Shown here: piece by piece, positions 17,116 to 25,786 of the stretch
Layout: each line of letters opens with the position of its first letter
How positions within the stretch are numbered: position 1 is the stretch's first letter
From: JAKFDI01 sp044508835
GTDB taxonomy: Bacteria > Pseudomonadota > Gammaproteobacteria > Burkholderiales > Burkholderiaceae_C
Assembly (NCBI GenBank): GCA_044508835.1
Contig: JBIQHD010000007.1
Location: 62,001 to 126,000 of the forward strand
Length of the DNA stretch: 64,000 nucleotides
Reading direction: 5' to 3'
Notes under the pieces: model-generated
What the model saw: the letters and a program-made list of their open reading frames with translations, nothing else
Databases searched by the model: none
Told to the model about the DNA's origin: nothing
Position numbers and translations under genes: made by a program

Positions 17116-18087
17116 ATGAAACGCGTTCTGCTTGCTGCTGCAGCCGTCCTCGCCGCTCCCCTGGCGCTGGCCGACTACCCGGAGAAGCCCGTCACCATCG
17201 TCGTGCCCTTCTCCGCCGGCGGCCCGACCGACAAGGTCGCGCGCGACCTGGCCGAAGCACTGCGCAAGCCGCTGGGCGGCCAGACCATCGTGATCGAGAA
17301 CGTGGGCGGCGCGGGCGGCACGCTCGGCGCCACCAAGGTGGCCAAGGCACCGGCCGACGGCTACACCCTGCTGCTGCACCACATCGGCATGAGCACGGCG
17401 CCGGCGCTGTACCGCAACCTGCAGTACAAGCCGCTCGAGGACTTCGAGTACCTGGGCATGATCAACGAGGTGCCGATGACGCTGATCGGCAAGCCCAGCC
17501 TGCCGGCCAACAACTACGCCGAGCTGTCCAAGTGGCTCACGGACAGCAAGGGCAAGGTGAACCTCGCGAACGCCGGCCTCGGCTCGGCCTCGCACCTGTG
17601 CGGCCTGCTCTACATGAGCGCGCTCAAGGTCGAGATGCAGACCATTCCGTACAAGGGCACCGCCCCGGCCATCACCGACCTGCTCGGCGGCCAGGTCGAC
17701 CTGCTGTGCGACCAGACCACCAACACCACCGGCCAGATCGAGGCCGGCAAGGTGAAGGCCTACGCGGTGACGAGCACGAAGCGCCTGACCACCCCGGCGC
17801 TCGCCAAGCTGCCCACGCTCGACGAGTCCGGCGTGAAGGGCTTCAACGTCAGCATCTGGCACGCGCTGTACGCGCCCAAGGGCACGCCCAAGGCCGTGAT
17901 CGACAAGGTGAACAGCGCGCTGAAGGTGGCGCTGGCCGATCCCGACTTCGTCAAGCGCGAGCAGGCGCTCGGCGCGGTGATCGTGACCGACGGCCGCGTC
18001 AACCCGGACGAGCACAAGAAGTTCGTCGCGTCGGAGATCGACAAGTGGGGCCCGGTCATCAAGGCGGCGGGCCAGTACGCGGACTGA
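17116..18087 (+). CDS. Tripartite tricarboxylate transporter (Bug family) periplasmic receptor
   Basis: 323 residues with a Sec signal peptide cleaved near residue 19 (ALALA-DYPEKP). Family signatures are YPEKPVTIVVPFSAGGPTDK, the loop VIENVGGAGGTLGATKVAKA, and ASHLCGLLYMSA with IPYKGTAPAITDLLGGQVD, most like the BugD subgroup that binds amino acids or carboxylates. AAAGGA precedes the chosen ATG; nearby in-frame ATGs at 17107 and 17110 are possible. No TctA/TctB membrane genes are adjacent, as is usual for the many orphan Bug proteins of Burkholderiales. It may serve a remote permease or act in sensing. Confidence 0.9.
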   Translation: MKRVLLAAAAVLAAPLALADYPEKPVTIVVPFSAGGPTDKVARDLAEALRKPLGGQTIVIENVGGAGGTLGATKVAKAPADGYTLLLHHIGMSTAPALYRNLQYKPLEDFEYLGMINEVPMTLIGKPSLPANNYAELSKWLTDSKGKVNLANAGLGSASHLCGLLYMSALKVEMQTIPYKGTAPAITDLLGGQVDLLCDQTTNTTGQIEAGKVKAYAVTSTKRLTTPALAKLPTLDESGVKGFNVSIWHALYAPKGTPKAVIDKVNSALKVALADPDFVKREQALGAVIVTDGRVNPDEHKKFVASEIDKWGPVIKAAGQYAD

Positions 18088-18091
18088 CTGA

Positions 18092-18174
18092 AGCCCCCCA
18101 GTCGCTTGCGCTCCTGCCCCCAAGGGGCGCCGCCTGGCGGACCGGCAAAGCCGGTTCCGCGGGCGTTGCTTGAT
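18092..18174 (+). repeat. Intergenic repeat copy R2
   Basis: Begins 4 bp after the Bug receptor stop (AGCCCCCCAG...), shares CCCCAAGGGGCGCCGCCTGG, GGACCGGCAAAGCCGG, TTCCGCGG and terminal GCTTGAT with the other copies. The 5' hairpin is degenerate here. It is followed within 25 bp by an intrinsic terminator. Confidence 0.75.
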
Positions 18175-18198
18175 GGGCACGACGCTTCGCTCGCGCAT

Positions 18199-18227
18199 GA
18201 AAGCCGCCTCCGGGCGGCTTTCCTTTT
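18199..18227 (+). terminator. Intrinsic terminator, Bug receptor transcript
   Basis: GAAAGCCGCC/GGCGGCTTTC is a perfect 10-bp stem with loop TCCG, followed by CTTTT. The T run is on the plus strand only, so it ends the plus-strand transcript, directly before the convergent dtd stop. Confidence 0.8.
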
Positions 18228-18228
18228 G

Positions 18229-18666
18229 CTAGCGGAGCGTGATCGGGATGGTGACGGGACCGTCGTTCACGAGGTGCACCTGCATATCGGCACCGAACTC
18301 GCCGCTGGCGACGATGGCGTGCTGCGCACGCGCGGTGGACAACACGCGTTCGTAGAGCCGGCGGCCGAGTTCGGCCGGCGCGGCGCCGGTGAAGCTCGGC
18401 CGGTTGCCGCCCGAGGTGTCGGCGGCCAGCGTGAACTGGCTGACGACCAGCAGCCCGCCGCCCACGTCGGCCACGCTGCGGTTCATCTTGCCGGCCTCGT
18501 CAGCGAACACGCGCAGCTTGAGCAGCTTGCCCACGAGCCGGTCGGCCAGCGGCTCGGTGTCGCCCGGCTCGGCGCACACCAGCACCAGCAGGCCGTGCCC
18601 GATCGCGCCGACGGTGCGCCCGGACACCTCGACCCGGGCCTCCCGCACGCGCTGGACGAGCGCCAT
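18229..18666 (-). CDS. dtd: D-aminoacyl-tRNA deacylase
   Basis: 145 residues, the usual DTD length. Hydrolyses D-aminoacyl-tRNA (and Gly-tRNAAla) to keep D-amino acids out of protein. Motifs are the N-terminal QRVREARVEV, the SQFTLAAD strand-loop, and the Gly-cisPro-containing NRPSFTGAAP motif. The start codon overlaps the last base of the cation exporter stop (TGATG), so the two are translationally coupled. Confidence 0.95.
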   Translation of the reverse strand: MALVQRVREARVEVSGRTVGAIGHGLLVLVCAEPGDTEPLADRLVGKLLKLRVFADEAGKMNRSVADVGGGLLVVSQFTLAADTSGGNRPSFTGAAPAELGRRLYERVLSTARAQHAIVASGEFGADMQVHLVNDGPVTIPITLR

Positions 18667-19556
18667 CACGGCGCCGGCTCCTCGTCGCCGAAGTGCGTTT
18701 CCACGTCGGTCGGCAGCAGCTGGATCGAGGCGCGCAGGCCCGGCACCTCGGCCATCAGCGCCTGCTCGACGTCCGAGCGCAGCGCCGCCGCGCGCGCGAG
18801 CGTCCAGCGCCCCGGCATGTGCATGTGCAGGTCGACGAAGCGCCGGCGCCCGGCGCGCCGCGTGATGACGTGGTCGAAGCGCATCGCCGGATGCGCGAAC
18901 TGCGCCAGCGTGCGCTCGATGCGCGCCTGGATCTCGGGCTCCACCGCGCGGTCCATCAGCCCGTCGACCGAGCCCCAGGCGAGGCGGCCGCCCTCGCGCA
19001 GGATGTTCAGCGCCACGCCGATGGCCAGCGCCGGGTCGAGCCATTGCCAGCCGGTCAGCATCACGAGCGCGATGCCCCCCACCACGCCGGCGGACGTCCA
19101 CACGTCGGTGAAGAGATGCCGCGCGTCGGCCTCGAGGGCGATCGAGTGCTGCGCCCGCCCGGCGGCCAGCATGCGCCACGCGAACAGGCCGTTGAGCGCC
19201 GAGCTGGCCACGGTGAGCGCGATGCCCCAGCCCAGCGCCTGCAGCGGCTGCGGATGGATCAGCCGGTGGATCGCCGCCCACAGGATGCCGCCGGCCGCGC
19301 CGACGATCAGCAGCCCCTCGAAGCCGCTGGCGAAGTACTCGGCCTTGGTGTGGCCGAACGGATGGCCCTCGTCGGCCGGGCGGTGGGCGATCGACACCAT
19401 CGCCAGCCCGAACAGCGCGGACACCAGGTTGACGATGGACTCCATCGCGTCCGACAGCAGCCCGACCGAATCGGTCAGCCACCAGGCGAGCGTCTTCAGC
19501 GCGATCGTGGCCAGCGCCACGCCGGCCGACACCTTGAGCCAGGTCGTCGCGTGCAT
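18666..19556 (-). CDS. Cation diffusion facilitator family transporter
   Basis: 296-residue Zn/Fe/Mn-type exporter with about six membrane segments. Metal-site motifs are SVGLLSDAMESIVN in segment 2 and HLFTDVWTS (HxxxD) in segment 5, with the family loop HRPADEGHPFGHTKAEY. The C-terminal ~90 residues form the cytoplasmic metal-binding domain. First gene of a two-gene unit with dtd. Metal not assignable from sequence. Confidence 0.88.
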   Translation of the reverse strand: MHATTWLKVSAGVALATIALKTLAWWLTDSVGLLSDAMESIVNLVSALFGLAMVSIAHRPADEGHPFGHTKAEYFASGFEGLLIVGAAGGILWAAIHRLIHPQPLQALGWGIALTVASSALNGLFAWRMLAAGRAQHSIALEADARHLFTDVWTSAGVVGGIALVMLTGWQWLDPALAIGVALNILREGGRLAWGSVDGLMDRAVEPEIQARIERTLAQFAHPAMRFDHVITRRAGRRRFVDLHMHMPGRWTLARAAALRSDVEQALMAEVPGLRASIQLLPTDVETHFGDEEPAP

Positions 19557-19612
19557 GTCCGCCGGGCGCCGCTACCGGCCGCGCACCGCGCCGTGACGGG
19601 CCCGGCGCCGCA

Positions 19613-20878
19613 TCACCCGATCGTCACGCGCGCGAACTTGCGCTTGCCCACCTGCACGACGTAGGTGCCGGCGTCGAGCTTCAGGCCCCTGTCGCCGACC
19701 ACCGCGCCGTCGATGCGCACGCCGCCGCCGTCGACGAGCCGCATCGCCTCGCTGCCCGACGGCGCGAGGTTGGCCTGCCTGAGCACCGCGCCGATGCCCA
19801 GCGGCGCGCCGGCGAGCGCGACCTCGGGGATCTCGTCGGGCACGCCGCCGCGCGCGCGGTGGTGGAAGTCGGCCTCGGCCGCGTCGGCCGCCGCCGCGCC
19901 GTGGAAGCGCGTGGTGATCTCCCGGGCCAGCATCACCTTCGCGTCCTTCGGGTTGCGCCCGCCCTCGACCTCGGCCTTCAGCGCCGCGATCTCCGCCTCG
20001 GCGCGGAAGCTCAGCAGCGTGAAGTACTTCCACATCAGCACGTCGCTGATCGACAGCAGCTTGGCGAACATGTCGTTCGCCGGCTCGGTGATGCCGATGT
20101 AGTTGCCGCGGCTCTTGGACATCTTCTCGACGCCGTCGAGGCCCTCGAGCAGCGGCATCGTCAGGATGCACTGCGGCTCCTGGCCGTACTCGGCCTGCAG
20201 CGCGCGGCCGACGAGCAGGTTGAACTTCTGGTCGGTGCCGCCGAGCTCGAGGTCGCTCTTCAGCGCCACCGAGTCGTAGCCCTGCATCAGCGGGTACAGG
20301 AACTCGTGCACCGAGATCGGCGTGCCGGCCTTGAAGCGCTCGTGGAAGTCGTTGCGCTCCATCATGCGCGCCACCGTGTACTTGGCGGCCAGCTCGATCA
20401 TGCCGCGCGCGCCCAGCGGGTCGCTCCACTCGGAGTTGTAGCGGATCTCCGTCTTCGCCGGGTCAAGAACCAGGCTCGCCTGCCGATAGTAGGTCTGCGC
20501 GTTGGCCTCGATCTGCTCGCGCGTGAGCGGCGGGCGCGTCGTGTTCCGGCCCGACGGGTCGCCGATCATCGAGGTGAAGTCGCCGATCAGGAAGATGACG
20601 GTGTGGCCCAGGTCCTGGAGCTGCCGCATCTTGTTGAGCACCACGGTGTGGCCGACGTGGATGTCGGGCGCCGTGGGGTCGAGGCCGAGCTTGATGCGCA
20701 ATGGCACACCTGTTGCTTCGGAGCGTGCCAGCTTCGCGAGCCAGTCGTTCTCCGGCAGGAGTTCGTCGCAGCCGCGCCGCGAAACGGCCATCGCGTGCAG
20801 CACGCGATCGGTCACCGGATAAGAAACGGCCGGCTTCACGGCGGCGCCGGCAGAACTTTGGTCGACAGGATGGGACAT
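19613..20878 (-). CDS. tyrS: Tyrosyl-tRNA synthetase
   Basis: 421 residues. Class Ic synthetase charging tRNA-Tyr. The HIGH-type motif is HVGH at 74-77, KMSKS is at 252-256, and an S4-like RNA-binding domain occupies about the last 65 residues (GGGVRIDGAVVGDRGLKLDAG). The ~20 N-terminal residues before YPVTDRVL look like a variable extension. It diverges from the M23 peptidase gene; the arrangement tyrS / M23 peptidase / anmK / erpA is conserved in many beta- and gammaproteobacteria. Confidence 0.96.
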   Translation of the reverse strand: MSHPVDQSSAGAAVKPAVSYPVTDRVLHAMAVSRRGCDELLPENDWLAKLARSEATGVPLRIKLGLDPTAPDIHVGHTVVLNKMRQLQDLGHTVIFLIGDFTSMIGDPSGRNTTRPPLTREQIEANAQTYYRQASLVLDPAKTEIRYNSEWSDPLGARGMIELAAKYTVARMMERNDFHERFKAGTPISVHEFLYPLMQGYDSVALKSDLELGGTDQKFNLLVGRALQAEYGQEPQCILTMPLLEGLDGVEKMSKSRGNYIGITEPANDMFAKLLSISDVLMWKYFTLLSFRAEAEIAALKAEVEGGRNPKDAKVMLAREITTRFHGAAAADAAEADFHHRARGGVPDEIPEVALAGAPLGIGAVLRQANLAPSGSEAMRLVDGGGVRIDGAVVGDRGLKLDAGTYVVQVGKRKFARVTIG

Positions 20879-21019
20879 AGAAACGGCGTGCGGGGCGGGG
20901 CTGGACCGGGCTATTCCGGTGTTTCGCGCGCGACACGGTCGGTATACTGCGCGGCGCCGATGGCCGGATGCGGGCAGAGACCTCGAAGTAACTCCGGTGT
21001 GGCCCGCGAGGCGTGCGCG

Positions 21020-21025
21020 ATTCTA
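21020..21025 (-). promoter_or_regulatory. Putative -10 box for tyrS
   Basis: TAGAAT on the minus strand about 140 bp before tyrS, in the 236-bp gap shared with the divergent peptidase gene. No convincing -35 is visible. A TATACT hexamer on the plus strand at 20943-20948 may serve the peptidase gene in the same way. Confidence 0.35.
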
Positions 21026-21114
21026 GTGGACGCCCCCCGCCGCAAACAGCAACCCAGGCCCGTCGCCGCCCGTGCGATGCAGGCCGAGCCAGAGCTGCAA
21101 CGCTCCACATCCAA

Positions 21115-22509
21115 TTGACACCGCTGGATTCAATCGATCGCGCCGCGATCACGGCTTCCGAGGGCGCGCAGGCGTTCCTGCGGCGCCACGGCCGCGGCAT
21201 CTCGACCGCCGTGGTGGTCTGCCTCGCCGGCTTCGGCGCCACCGCCTTCGGCATCGCCCCGCTGGCGCCGGACGCGAGCGACCTGCCGCGCCAGACAGTG
21301 ACGGAAAACGTCACCCCCGACGGCATCGAGGCCCAACTCGAGGCCCTGGCGCAGCACGAGCTCGAGCTCTACCGCAGCGACCTCACCCGCGCCAGCGACA
21401 CCGCCGACTCGCTGCTGCAGCGCCTGAACGTCTCCGACGCCGACGCGGCGGGCTTCCTGCGCACCGACCCGGTCGCGCGCAAGGTGCTGACCGGCCGCCC
21501 CGGCAAGATGGTGCAGGTGCGCACCGACGCCGCCGGCAATCTGGCCGAGCTGGTCGCCCGCTACGCCGCCGAGCAGCCCGAGCAGTTCGGCACCCATTTC
21601 ACCCGCGTGCGCATCGAGCGCCGCGACGGCGCGTTGACCGCGGCGGTGGAGACCGCGCCGCTCGCCTCGCAGGTGCGGCTGGGCAGCGGCAACATCACCC
21701 AGTCGCTGTTCGCCTCGACCGACGCGGCGCACATCCCCGACACCGTCGCCATCCAGATGGCGGAGATCTTCGCCACCGACATCGACTTCCGCCGCGAGCT
21801 GCGCCGCGGCGATACCTTCACGGTGATGTACGAGGCGCTCACCGCCGACGGCGAGCCGATCACCTGGAACCAGGCCTCGGGCCGGGTGCTGGCGGCCGAA
21901 TTCCTGAACAACGGCAAGACCTATTCGGCCGTCTGGTTCCAGGACCCGCTGACCGGCGGCAAGGGCGGCTACTACGACATGGACGGCCAGAGCAAGAAGC
22001 GCGCGTTCCTCGCCAGCCCGATGGAGTTCTCGCGCGTCACCTCCGGCTTCTCGATGCGCTTGCATCCGATCCAGAAAACCTGGCGCCAGCACAAGGGCGT
22101 CGACTACGGCGCGCCCACCGGCACGCCGGTGCGCGTGGTGGGCGACGGCACGGTCGAGTTCGCCGGCCAGCAGAACGGCTACGGCAACGTCATCGTGGTC
22201 CGGCACAACAACAACCGCTCGACGCTGTATGCGCACCTGAGCCGCATCTTCGTGAAGCAGGGGCAGAAGGTCGAGCAGGGCATGCACATCGGCGCCGTCG
22301 GCGCCACGGGCTGGGCCACCGGGCCGCACCTGCACTTCGAGGTCAAGGTCAACGGCGTGCAGCACAACCCGCTGACGATCGCCAAGTCGTCCGAGACCGT
22401 GGCGCTCGCGCCGGCGTCCAAGGCCCGGTTCGCCTCGCTCGCCCGCAGCCTCAGGGCGCAGCTCGAGGCAGCCGAGACCATGGCGCGAACGGGCGCGTTC
22501 GCCGAATAG
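21115..22509 (+). CDS. M23 family metallopeptidase (LytM domain), probable cell-wall DD-endopeptidase
   Basis: 464 residues from a TTG at 21115. No ATG fits, and upstream GTG starts would add a non-conserved stretch, so the start is uncertain. A membrane anchor lies near residues 25-45 (STAVVVCLAGFGATAFGI). Next come a helical/OapA-like region and a peptidase-associated domain (GDTFTVMYEALTADGEPI), then the zinc LytM domain with HKGVDYGAPTGTPV and HLHFEV. It acts in the periplasm on peptidoglycan cross-links. The neighbour anmK recycles the released anhydro-MurNAc, a coherent pairing. Confidence 0.88.
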   Translation: MTPLDSIDRAAITASEGAQAFLRRHGRGISTAVVVCLAGFGATAFGIAPLAPDASDLPRQTVTENVTPDGIEAQLEALAQHELELYRSDLTRASDTADSLLQRLNVSDADAAGFLRTDPVARKVLTGRPGKMVQVRTDAAGNLAELVARYAAEQPEQFGTHFTRVRIERRDGALTAAVETAPLASQVRLGSGNITQSLFASTDAAHIPDTVAIQMAEIFATDIDFRRELRRGDTFTVMYEALTADGEPITWNQASGRVLAAEFLNNGKTYSAVWFQDPLTGGKGGYYDMDGQSKKRAFLASPMEFSRVTSGFSMRLHPIQKTWRQHKGVDYGAPTGTPVRVVGDGTVEFAGQQNGYGNVIVVRHNNNRSTLYAHLSRIFVKQGQKVEQGMHIGAVGATGWATGPHLHFEVKVNGVQHNPLTIAKSSETVALAPASKARFASLARSLRAQLEAAETMARTGAFAE

Positions 22510-22585
22510 GGCGCGCACCGGACCTTCCGTCGACAGGGCCCGCCATGCGGGCCCTGCTGCTTTGCGACTCACCCGCTGACCGCTC

Positions 22586-23713
22586 ATGACCGACCTCTAC
22601 ATCGGACTGATGTCCGGCACCTCGCTCGACGGCGTCGACGGCGTGCTGGTCGACTTCTCGCCGCAGGCGTCGCCGCCGCGGCCGCTCCAGGTACTGGCCC
22701 ACGCCAGCCTGCCGATGCCCGCCGAGCTGGGCGCGGAGCTGCTCGCGCTGAACACGAGCGGCGCCGACGAGCTGCACCGCGCGGCGCTGGCCGCCAATGC
22801 GCTGGTCCGCCTCTACGCCAGCGTCGTGCAGGCCCTGCTGGCCGGCCGCGCGGCGGCGCACGTGCGCGCCATCGGCGCCCACGGCCAGACGCTGCGCCAC
22901 CGCCCCGGCGCCTTCGACGGCACCGGCTACACCGTGCAGATCAACAACGGCGCCCTGCTCGCCGAGCTGACCGGCATCGACGTGGTCGCCGACTTCCGCT
23001 CGCGCGACGTCGCCGCCGGCGGCCAGGGCGCGCCGCTGGTGCCGGCCTTCCACCGCGCCGTGTTCGCGCAGCCGGGCCGCACCGTCGCCGTCGTCAACCT
23101 CGGCGGCATCGGCAACCTCACGGCGCTCGGGGCGGACGGGCGCACGCTCGGCTTCGACAGCGGCCCGGGCAACGCCCTGATGGACCACTGGTGCCGCCGG
23201 CACACGGGCGAGGCCTTCGACCGCGACGGCGCCTGGGCCGCCGGCGGCCGCGTGCTGCCGGCGCTGCTCGACGCCCTGCGGGCCGAGCCCTATTTCCGCC
23301 TGCCGCCGCCCAAGAGCACCGGCCGCGACCTGTTCAACCCGGCATGGCTCGACGCCCGGCTGTCGGCGCTGCCGGGCGAGCCGCCCGCGCCGCGGGACGT
23401 CCAGGCCACCCTGGCCGAGCTGACGGCGACGACATGCGCGGACGCCGTGCAGGCCCACGCCGCCGATGCCGAAGCCGTCCTGCTGTGCGGCGGCGGCGCG
23501 TTCAGCGGCCACCTGCGCCGCCGCATCGCGGCGCTGCTGCCGGGCCGCGGCGTGCGCACGACCGACGAGGCCGGGCTCGGCGCCCATCAGGTCGAGGCGG
23601 CCGCCTTCGCCTGGCTCGCGAAGGCCTTCGTCGAGCGGCAGCCCGGGAACCTGGTGGCCGCCACCGGCGCGTCGGGGCCGCGCATCCTGGGGGCGCTGTA
23701 TCCCGCCGGGTGA
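22586..23713 (+). CDS. anmK: Anhydro-N-acetylmuramic acid kinase
   Basis: 375 residues, the usual length. Phosphorylates and opens 1,6-anhydro-MurNAc during cell-wall recycling. The ASKHA ATPase motifs are MSGTSLDGVDGVLVDF at the N-terminus, GQTLRHRP, LGGIGNLT, FDSGPGNALMD and the C-terminal LLCGGGAFSGHL. It follows the M23 peptidase by 76 bp and converges on erpA with a terminator hairpin between them. Confidence 0.95.
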   Translation: MTDLYIGLMSGTSLDGVDGVLVDFSPQASPPRPLQVLAHASLPMPAELGAELLALNTSGADELHRAALAANALVRLYASVVQALLAGRAAAHVRAIGAHGQTLRHRPGAFDGTGYTVQINNGALLAELTGIDVVADFRSRDVAAGGQGAPLVPAFHRAVFAQPGRTVAVVNLGGIGNLTALGADGRTLGFDSGPGNALMDHWCRRHTGEAFDRDGAWAAGGRVLPALLDALRAEPYFRLPPPKSTGRDLFNPAWLDARLSALPGEPPAPRDVQATLAELTATTCADAVQAHAADAEAVLLCGGGAFSGHLRRRIAALLPGRGVRTTDEAGLGAHQVEAAAFAWLAKAFVERQPGNLVAATGASGPRILGALYPAG

Positions 23714-23728
23714 GCCGGCGCGCCCAAG

Positions 23729-23754
23729 AAAAAGGCCACCGCGCGGGTGGCCTT
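23729..23754 (-). terminator. Intrinsic terminator of the erpA transcript
   Basis: The stem AAGGCCACC/GGTGGCCTT with loop CGCGC is followed on the minus strand by TTTTT, 27 bp after the erpA stop. The plus-strand side lacks a T run, so it primarily ends the minus transcript but may also slow anmK transcription. Confidence 0.8.
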
Positions 23755-23780
23755 CGGTCAGCGGCGGTTCGCCGCGCGGC

Positions 23781-24158
23781 TCAGGAAAAGCTGGATCCGC
23801 AGCCGCAGGTGGTGGTCGCGTTCGGGTTCTTGATGACGAACTGCGCGCCCTGCAGGTCGTCCTTGTAGTCGATCTCGGCGCCCATCAGGTACTGCAGGCT
23901 CATCGAGTCGATCAGCAGGGTGACGCCGTTCTTGCTCATCTGCGTGTCGTCGTCGTTGACGATTTCGTCGAACGTGAACCCGTACTGGAAGCCCGAGCAC
24001 CCGCCGCCCTGCACGAAGACGCGCAGCTTCAGCTCGGGGTTGCCCTCTTCGTCGACGAGTTCCTTGACCTTGGCCGCGGCGCTGTCGGTGAACACCAGCG
24101 GCGCCGGCGGTTCGTCCATGGCGGGCGAAGTCTGGAGGGTTTCTGCAACGGCACTCAT
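23781..24158 (-). CDS. erpA: Iron-sulfur cluster insertion protein ErpA (A-type carrier)
   Basis: 125 residues with AAAGGAG before the ATG. Cytoplasmic carrier delivering Fe-S clusters to apo-enzymes, relevant here to the ferredoxin and Fe-S subunits nearby. The three conserved cysteines are in GGGCSGFQYG and the C-terminal CGCGSSF. Shares a minus-strand unit with the bactofilin (26 bp upstream) and the DUF6776-like gene. Confidence 0.94.
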   Translation of the reverse strand: MSAVAETLQTSPAMDEPPAPLVFTDSAAAKVKELVDEEGNPELKLRVFVQGGGCSGFQYGFTFDEIVNDDDTQMSKNGVTLLIDSMSLQYLMGAEIDYKDDLQGAQFVIKNPNATTTCGCGSSFS

Positions 24159-24184
24159 ACAAGCTCCTTTCGGCCAGACACGGA

Positions 24185-24577
24185 TTATCCGTTGTTCGCC
24201 ATCGCCAGCTTCAAGGCGGGTTTCTCTTCGGCCTTGATGGGCCGAAGCTCGCCGTCGACGCTGGCGCCCTGGTGCATCTCGAGCACCTCGTAGCGGATGT
24301 CGCCCGCGATGGAGGCCTTGGGCTGCAGCTCGAGGAACTGGTCGCATTCGATCGGCCCCTCGACCCGCCCGTTGACGATGATGTGCGAGGCCTTCATCCT
24401 GCCCACGATGCGCGCCTTCTCGCTCACGACGACGATGCTGCTCGCGCCCGCGGCGATCACGTCGCCCTGCACTTCGCCGTCGATGCGCAGGCCTTCGGTG
24501 AAACGCAGCTCGCCCTGCACCACGGTGCCCTCGCCGATCAGCGAACGGATGGGCGGCTGCTTGTTCTTGGCGAACAT
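24185..24577 (-). CDS. Bactofilin family polymer-forming cytoskeletal protein
   Basis: 130 residues. A repeated short beta-strand pattern (GELRFTEGLRIDGEVQGDVIA; GRMKASHIIVNGRVEGPIE; ASIAGDIRYEVLEM) forms the right-handed beta-helix of bactofilins (PF04519), flanked by a short N-terminal tail and a charged C-terminal tail. Bactofilins polymerise without nucleotide and organise cell-wall enzymes. The proximity of M23 peptidase and anmK fits a wall-related role. Confidence 0.9.
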   Translation of the reverse strand: MFAKNKQPPIRSLIGEGTVVQGELRFTEGLRIDGEVQGDVIAAGASSIVVVSEKARIVGRMKASHIIVNGRVEGPIECDQFLELQPKASIAGDIRYEVLEMHQGASVDGELRPIKAEEKPALKLAMANNG

Positions 24578-24606
24578 GGGTGTTTCTCCGGGGCGGGAAC
24601 TGCAGG

Positions 24607-25317
24607 TCAGAGCTTGGCCGTGTGCTGCGCCCGGACGCCGCCCTTGTCGTCCAGGACCCTGATCTGGACGGTTTTTAGCACGGCCTCCGCGGGATAGTCG
24701 GCCATCGCCTCGATTCGTGCGTACTGTTTCATCCGCAGCGCGCCGGACGAGGAAAGCGGCACGAAATTCCAGGGTTTCCCGTCGAGCGTGCCGACGAGCG
24801 TGACCTCGATGCGGCCGACGAATTCGCGCGGATTCTTGCCCGCCTGCATGGCGAGCAGCTGGTAGTGCAGGCGCCCCGGCGCACTGACGTCGGCCCGCAC
24901 GCTGCGGATCTGCACCCGGCCGCCCGGCCCCGCCGGCACCAGGCGCTCGAACAGCGCGAGGTCGGACTGCAGCGACAGGTTGTCGGCCTGGAGCTGGCGC
25001 ACCTGCTGCGCCAGCCGCTCCTGGGCGGCGCGTTCGGCCTTCAGCAGGCTTTCGGCCGTGTGGGCCACCGCCAGGGCGCTGTCGCGCTCGCGGCGCAGCT
25101 GGTCCGCCTCGAGACGGCTCTGCGCGGCGGCCGCCGGGGCGCCGTCGTCGACGCCGGAGAGGCTCTTGCCGAACTGGTAGGCCCACATCGCGATGGCCGC
25201 CGAGAAGCCGAGCATGAGCGCGACGAGCGCCCAGCGCAGCGGCCAGGGCAGGCTGCTGCGCACCGAGACGCGCGGCGCGCTGAGCGACAGCCGGCGGCGA
25301 AGCAATTTCCAGCGCAT
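24607..25317 (-). CDS. Membrane-anchored coiled-coil protein, DUF6776-like
   Basis: 236 residues: a basic N-terminus, one membrane helix (about 26-48, LRWALVALMLGFSAAIAMWAY), a long coiled coil (about 65-120, rich in Gln/Arg/Glu/Leu), then a beta-rich C-terminal domain (RLHYQLLAMQAGKNPREFVG). The layout suggests a periplasmic adaptor. It sits directly upstream of the bactofilin gene and may tether it or a wall enzyme. The family name is from memory and the function is unknown. Confidence 0.78.
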   Translation of the reverse strand: MRWKLLRRRLSLSAPRVSVRSSLPWPLRWALVALMLGFSAAIAMWAYQFGKSLSGVDDGAPAAAAQSRLEADQLRRERDSALAVAHTAESLLKAERAAQERLAQQVRQLQADNLSLQSDLALFERLVPAGPGGRVQIRSVRADVSAPGRLHYQLLAMQAGKNPREFVGRIEVTLVGTLDGKPWNFVPLSSSGALRMKQYARIEAMADYPAEAVLKTVQIRVLDDKGGVRAQHTAKL

Positions 25318-25341
25318 CGGGGAAAGCGGCTCCAGAAAGTG

Positions 25342-25366
25342 AAAAAGGCCGCAAAAGCGGCCTCTT
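25342..25366 (-). terminator. Intrinsic terminator of rplM-rpsI
   Basis: GGCCGC/GCGGCC with an AAAA loop (on the plus strand) reads on the minus strand as a GC stem followed by TTTTT, 19 bp after the rpsI stop and before the DUF6776-like gene. Confidence 0.8.
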
Positions 25367-25384
25367 CCGTACCCGCCAAGCGAC

Positions 25385-25777
25385 TCAGCGCTTGCTGAAC
25401 TGCTTGCGGCGGCGGGCGCCGTGCAGGCCGACCTTCTTGCGCTCGACCTCGCGCGCGTCGCGCGTGACGAAGCCGGCGCGGCTCAGATCGGACTTGAGCG
25501 CCGCGTCGTAGTCGATCAGCGCGCGGGTGATGCCGTGGCGCACCGCACCGGCCTGGCCGGACTCGCCGCCGCCGTGCACGTTGACCTTGATGTCGAAGGC
25601 CGCGTCGTTGGCGGTGAGCATCAGCGGCTGCTTGACGATCATGATCGACGTCTGGCGGCCGAAGTACTCCTGGACCGGCTTGCCGTTGACGACGATCTGG
25701 CCCGTGCCCTTCTTGATGAACACGCGGGCCACCGAAGACTTGCGGCGGCCGGTGCCGTAGTTCCAATTTCCGATCAT
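25385..25777 (-). CDS. rpsI: Small ribosomal subunit protein uS9
   Basis: 130 residues. Part of the 30S head; its C-terminal tail (RRRKQFSKR, with the terminal K-R) contacts P-site tRNA. The sequence YGTGRRKSSVARVFIKKGTG is diagnostic. The ATG at 25777 is preferred over a GTG one codon earlier; AAGGAG precedes both. It follows rplM by 9 bp. Confidence 0.97.
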   Translation of the reverse strand: MIGNWNYGTGRRKSSVARVFIKKGTGQIVVNGKPVQEYFGRQTSIMIVKQPLMLTANDAAFDIKVNVHGGGESGQAGAVRHGITRALIDYDAALKSDLSRAGFVTRDAREVERKKVGLHGARRRKQFSKR

Positions 25778-25786
25778 CACCGCTCC

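Noticed and set aside
20943..20948. TATACT as a firm promoter for the M23 peptidase gene
   Set aside because: A good -10 match but no acceptable -35, and about 165 bp from the proposed start, so it was only mentioned beside the tyrS box.
21013..21114. GTG start at 21013 for the M23 peptidase
   Set aside because: It would add a Pro/Arg-rich stretch with no ribosome site and unlike the family N-terminus; TTG at 21115 places the membrane anchor normally.
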